Below, in pieces: positions 63,076 to 64,000 of a stretch of DNA of 64,000 nt. The stretch is from Agrococcus baldri (lineage in GTDB: Bacteria > Actinomycetota > Actinomycetes > Actinomycetales > Microbacteriaceae). The notes beneath the pieces are model-generated. The model saw only the letters and a list, made by a program, of their open reading frames with translations, was not told the DNA's origin and made no database searches. A program made the translations under genes and the position numbers. Location of the stretch: assembly GCA_900114805.1 (NCBI GenBank), contig FOZN01000003.1, forward strand, positions 124,001 through 188,000, in the 5' to 3' direction. The first letter of the stretch is position 1. The number at the start of each line of letters is the position of its first letter.

Positions 63076-63593
63076 TGAGCACCCACGTCCTGTCCCTCCT
63101 GGTGGAGGACAAGCCGGGTCTGCTGACCCGCGTCGCCGGGCTCTTCGCCCGCCGCGGCTTCAACATCGACTCGCTCGCGGTCGGCCGCACCGAGGTGCCG
63201 GGCCTGAGCCGCATCACGGTCGTCGTCGACGTCGACAAGCTGCCGCTCGAGCAGGTCACGAAGCAGCTGAACAAGCTCGTCAACGTCGTCAAGATCGTCG
63301 AGCTCGAGCCCGAGCAGTCGGTGCAGCGCGAGCACATGCTCGTCAAGGTGAAGGTCGACAACGCGACGCGCTCGCAGATCCTGGAGGCGGCGACGCTGTT
63401 CCGCGCCCGGGTCGTCGACGTCACCACCGACGCGCTCGTGATCGAGGTCACGGGCGACTCGCCGAAGTGCCAGGCGCTGCTGAAGCTGCTCGAGCCCTAC
63501 GGCATCAAGGAGATCGCGCAGTCCGGGCTGCTGGCCATCGGCCGCGGCGGCAAGTCCATCAGCGAGCGCGTGCTCAAGGGCGACCGCGCCTGA
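63075..63593 (+). CDS. ilvN: Acetolactate synthase, small (regulatory) subunit
   Basis: Confers valine feedback control on IlvB. The 172 residues hold an N-terminal ACT domain ([29 protein letters not shown]) and a second domain ([28 protein letters not shown]). It begins inside the ilvB stop (TGATG), preceded by GGAGGAGGAG, giving tight coupling and matched subunit levels. Confidence 0.97.
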   Translation: MSTHVLSLLVEDKPGLLTRVAGLFARRGFNIDSLAVGRTEVPGLSRITVVVDVDKLPLEQVTKQLNKLVNVVKIVELEPEQSVQREHMLVKVKVDNATRSQILEAATLFRARVVDVTTDALVIEVTGDSPKCQALLKLLEPYGIKEIAQSGLLAIGRGGKSISERVLKGDRA

Positions 63594-63657
63594 GGCGCGA
63601 CCGCACCTGCGAGCAGCGCGCGACCACGAACATCCGAACGAACATGAAGGAGTCACC

Positions 63658-64000
63658 ATGACTGAGGTCATCTACGACGACGGTGCCGACCTCGGCATCA
63701 TCCAGGGCAAGAAGGTCGCCATCATCGGCTACGGCTCGCAGGGCCACGCCCACGCACAGAACCTGCGCGACTCGGGTGTCGACGTGCGCGTCGGCCTGCA
63801 GCCGGAGTCGAAGAGCCGCCAGAAGGCGACCGAGGCCGGCTTCGAGGTGGGCACGCCCGCCGAGGTCGCCGAGTGGGCGGACGTCGTCGTCCTGCTCGCG
63901 CCCGACCAGTTCCAGCGCCACATCTACAACGACGAGGTCGCCCAGCACATGCGGTCGGGCAAGACCCTGCTCTTCAGCCACGGCTTCAACGTGCGCTTCG
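63658..64000 (+). CDS. ilvC: Ketol-acid reductoisomerase, N-terminal part (cut by window end)
   Basis: NADPH-dependent isomerisation and reduction of acetolactate. The 114 residues seen start [20 protein letters not shown], followed by the NADPH motif [19 protein letters not shown], the loop [13 protein letters not shown] that recognises the NADPH phosphate, and [22 protein letters not shown] is six bases before the ATG. The gene continues beyond the window. Confidence 0.97.
   Translation, partial: MTEVIYDDGADLGIIQGKKVAIIGYGSQGHAHAQNLRDSGVDVRVGLQPESKSRQKATEAGFEVGTPAEVAEWADVVVLLAPDQFQRHIYNDEVAQHMRSGKTLLFSHGFNVRF

Overview
The window is chromosomal DNA of a very GC-rich actinobacterium (about 70% GC judged by eye). 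A mycothiol S-conjugate amidase, a WhiB1-like iron-sulfur regulator, a DUF501 protein beside a FtsB/DivIC-like protein, and a DUF4307 protein are actinobacterial hallmarks. The frequent in-frame string GGATGCG and the gene content suggest the Microbacteriaceae, perhaps near Agrococcus; the genus is inference only. Housekeeping genes dominate. There is no phage, insertion sequence or CRISPR array.

Layout. (1) 1-11.9 kb is a sugar-acid region: a truncated amino acid permease, 6-phosphogluconate dehydrogenase (gnd), a beta-hydroxyacid dehydrogenase, an IclR regulator, an MHS-type transporter, a FAA hydrolase, a 2-hydroxyacid dehydrogenase, a gluconate 5-dehydrogenase-like SDR, L-idonate 5-dehydrogenase, gluconokinase and a GntP permease. 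Together they can take up idonate or gluconate and ketogluconates and deliver them as 6-phosphogluconate to the pentose phosphate pathway. (2) 12-25.5 kb is information processing and core metabolism: L25/Ctc, pth, mfd, mazG, a copper-related pair (His-rich membrane protein and YcnI), hisS, eno, a FtsB-like divisome protein, DUF501 and type II NADH dehydrogenase. (3) 25.6-36.4 kb holds a TetR / PLP enzyme / FAD lactone-oxidase operon, LemA, a YcaQ-type DNA glycosylase, an AI-2E exporter with ilvA, greA, DUF4307, mca and two poorly known genes (an Rv3235-like protein and a possible small-barrel protein). (4) 36.4-44.2 kb holds a BldC-like HTH, a SAF-domain protein and a CpaE-like ATPase, a PdtaS-like histidine kinase, WhiB, Bcp, tRNA-Lys(CTT), an aminotransferase and a PfkB kinase. 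(5) 44.3-50.1 kb is an efflux or envelope locus: a TetR repressor with two near-perfect operators on its own promoter, an MMPL transporter carrying what looks like a degenerate ABC-ATPase domain at its C terminus, and a YhgE/Pip-type membrane protein. (6) 50.3-52.4 kb is a four-helix membrane protein with a multicopper oxidase. (7) 53-57.8 kb is a compact operon, OleA-like ketosynthase III / family 2 glycosyltransferase / cytochrome P450 / acyl-adenylating ligase, divergent from a methyltransferase. This is the best candidate for an undescribed pathway. (8) 57.8-64 kb is a lower-GC orphan gene, a TIM-barrel isomerase, and ilvD-ilvB-ilvN-ilvC (ilvC runs off the end).

Two organisational themes recur. 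Co-transcribed genes very often overlap by ATGA or GTGA. At many first genes an extended TANNNT -10 box lies only 6-8 bases before the start codon with no ribosome-binding site, so about fourteen transcripts here look leaderless. Start codons were chosen with this in mind.
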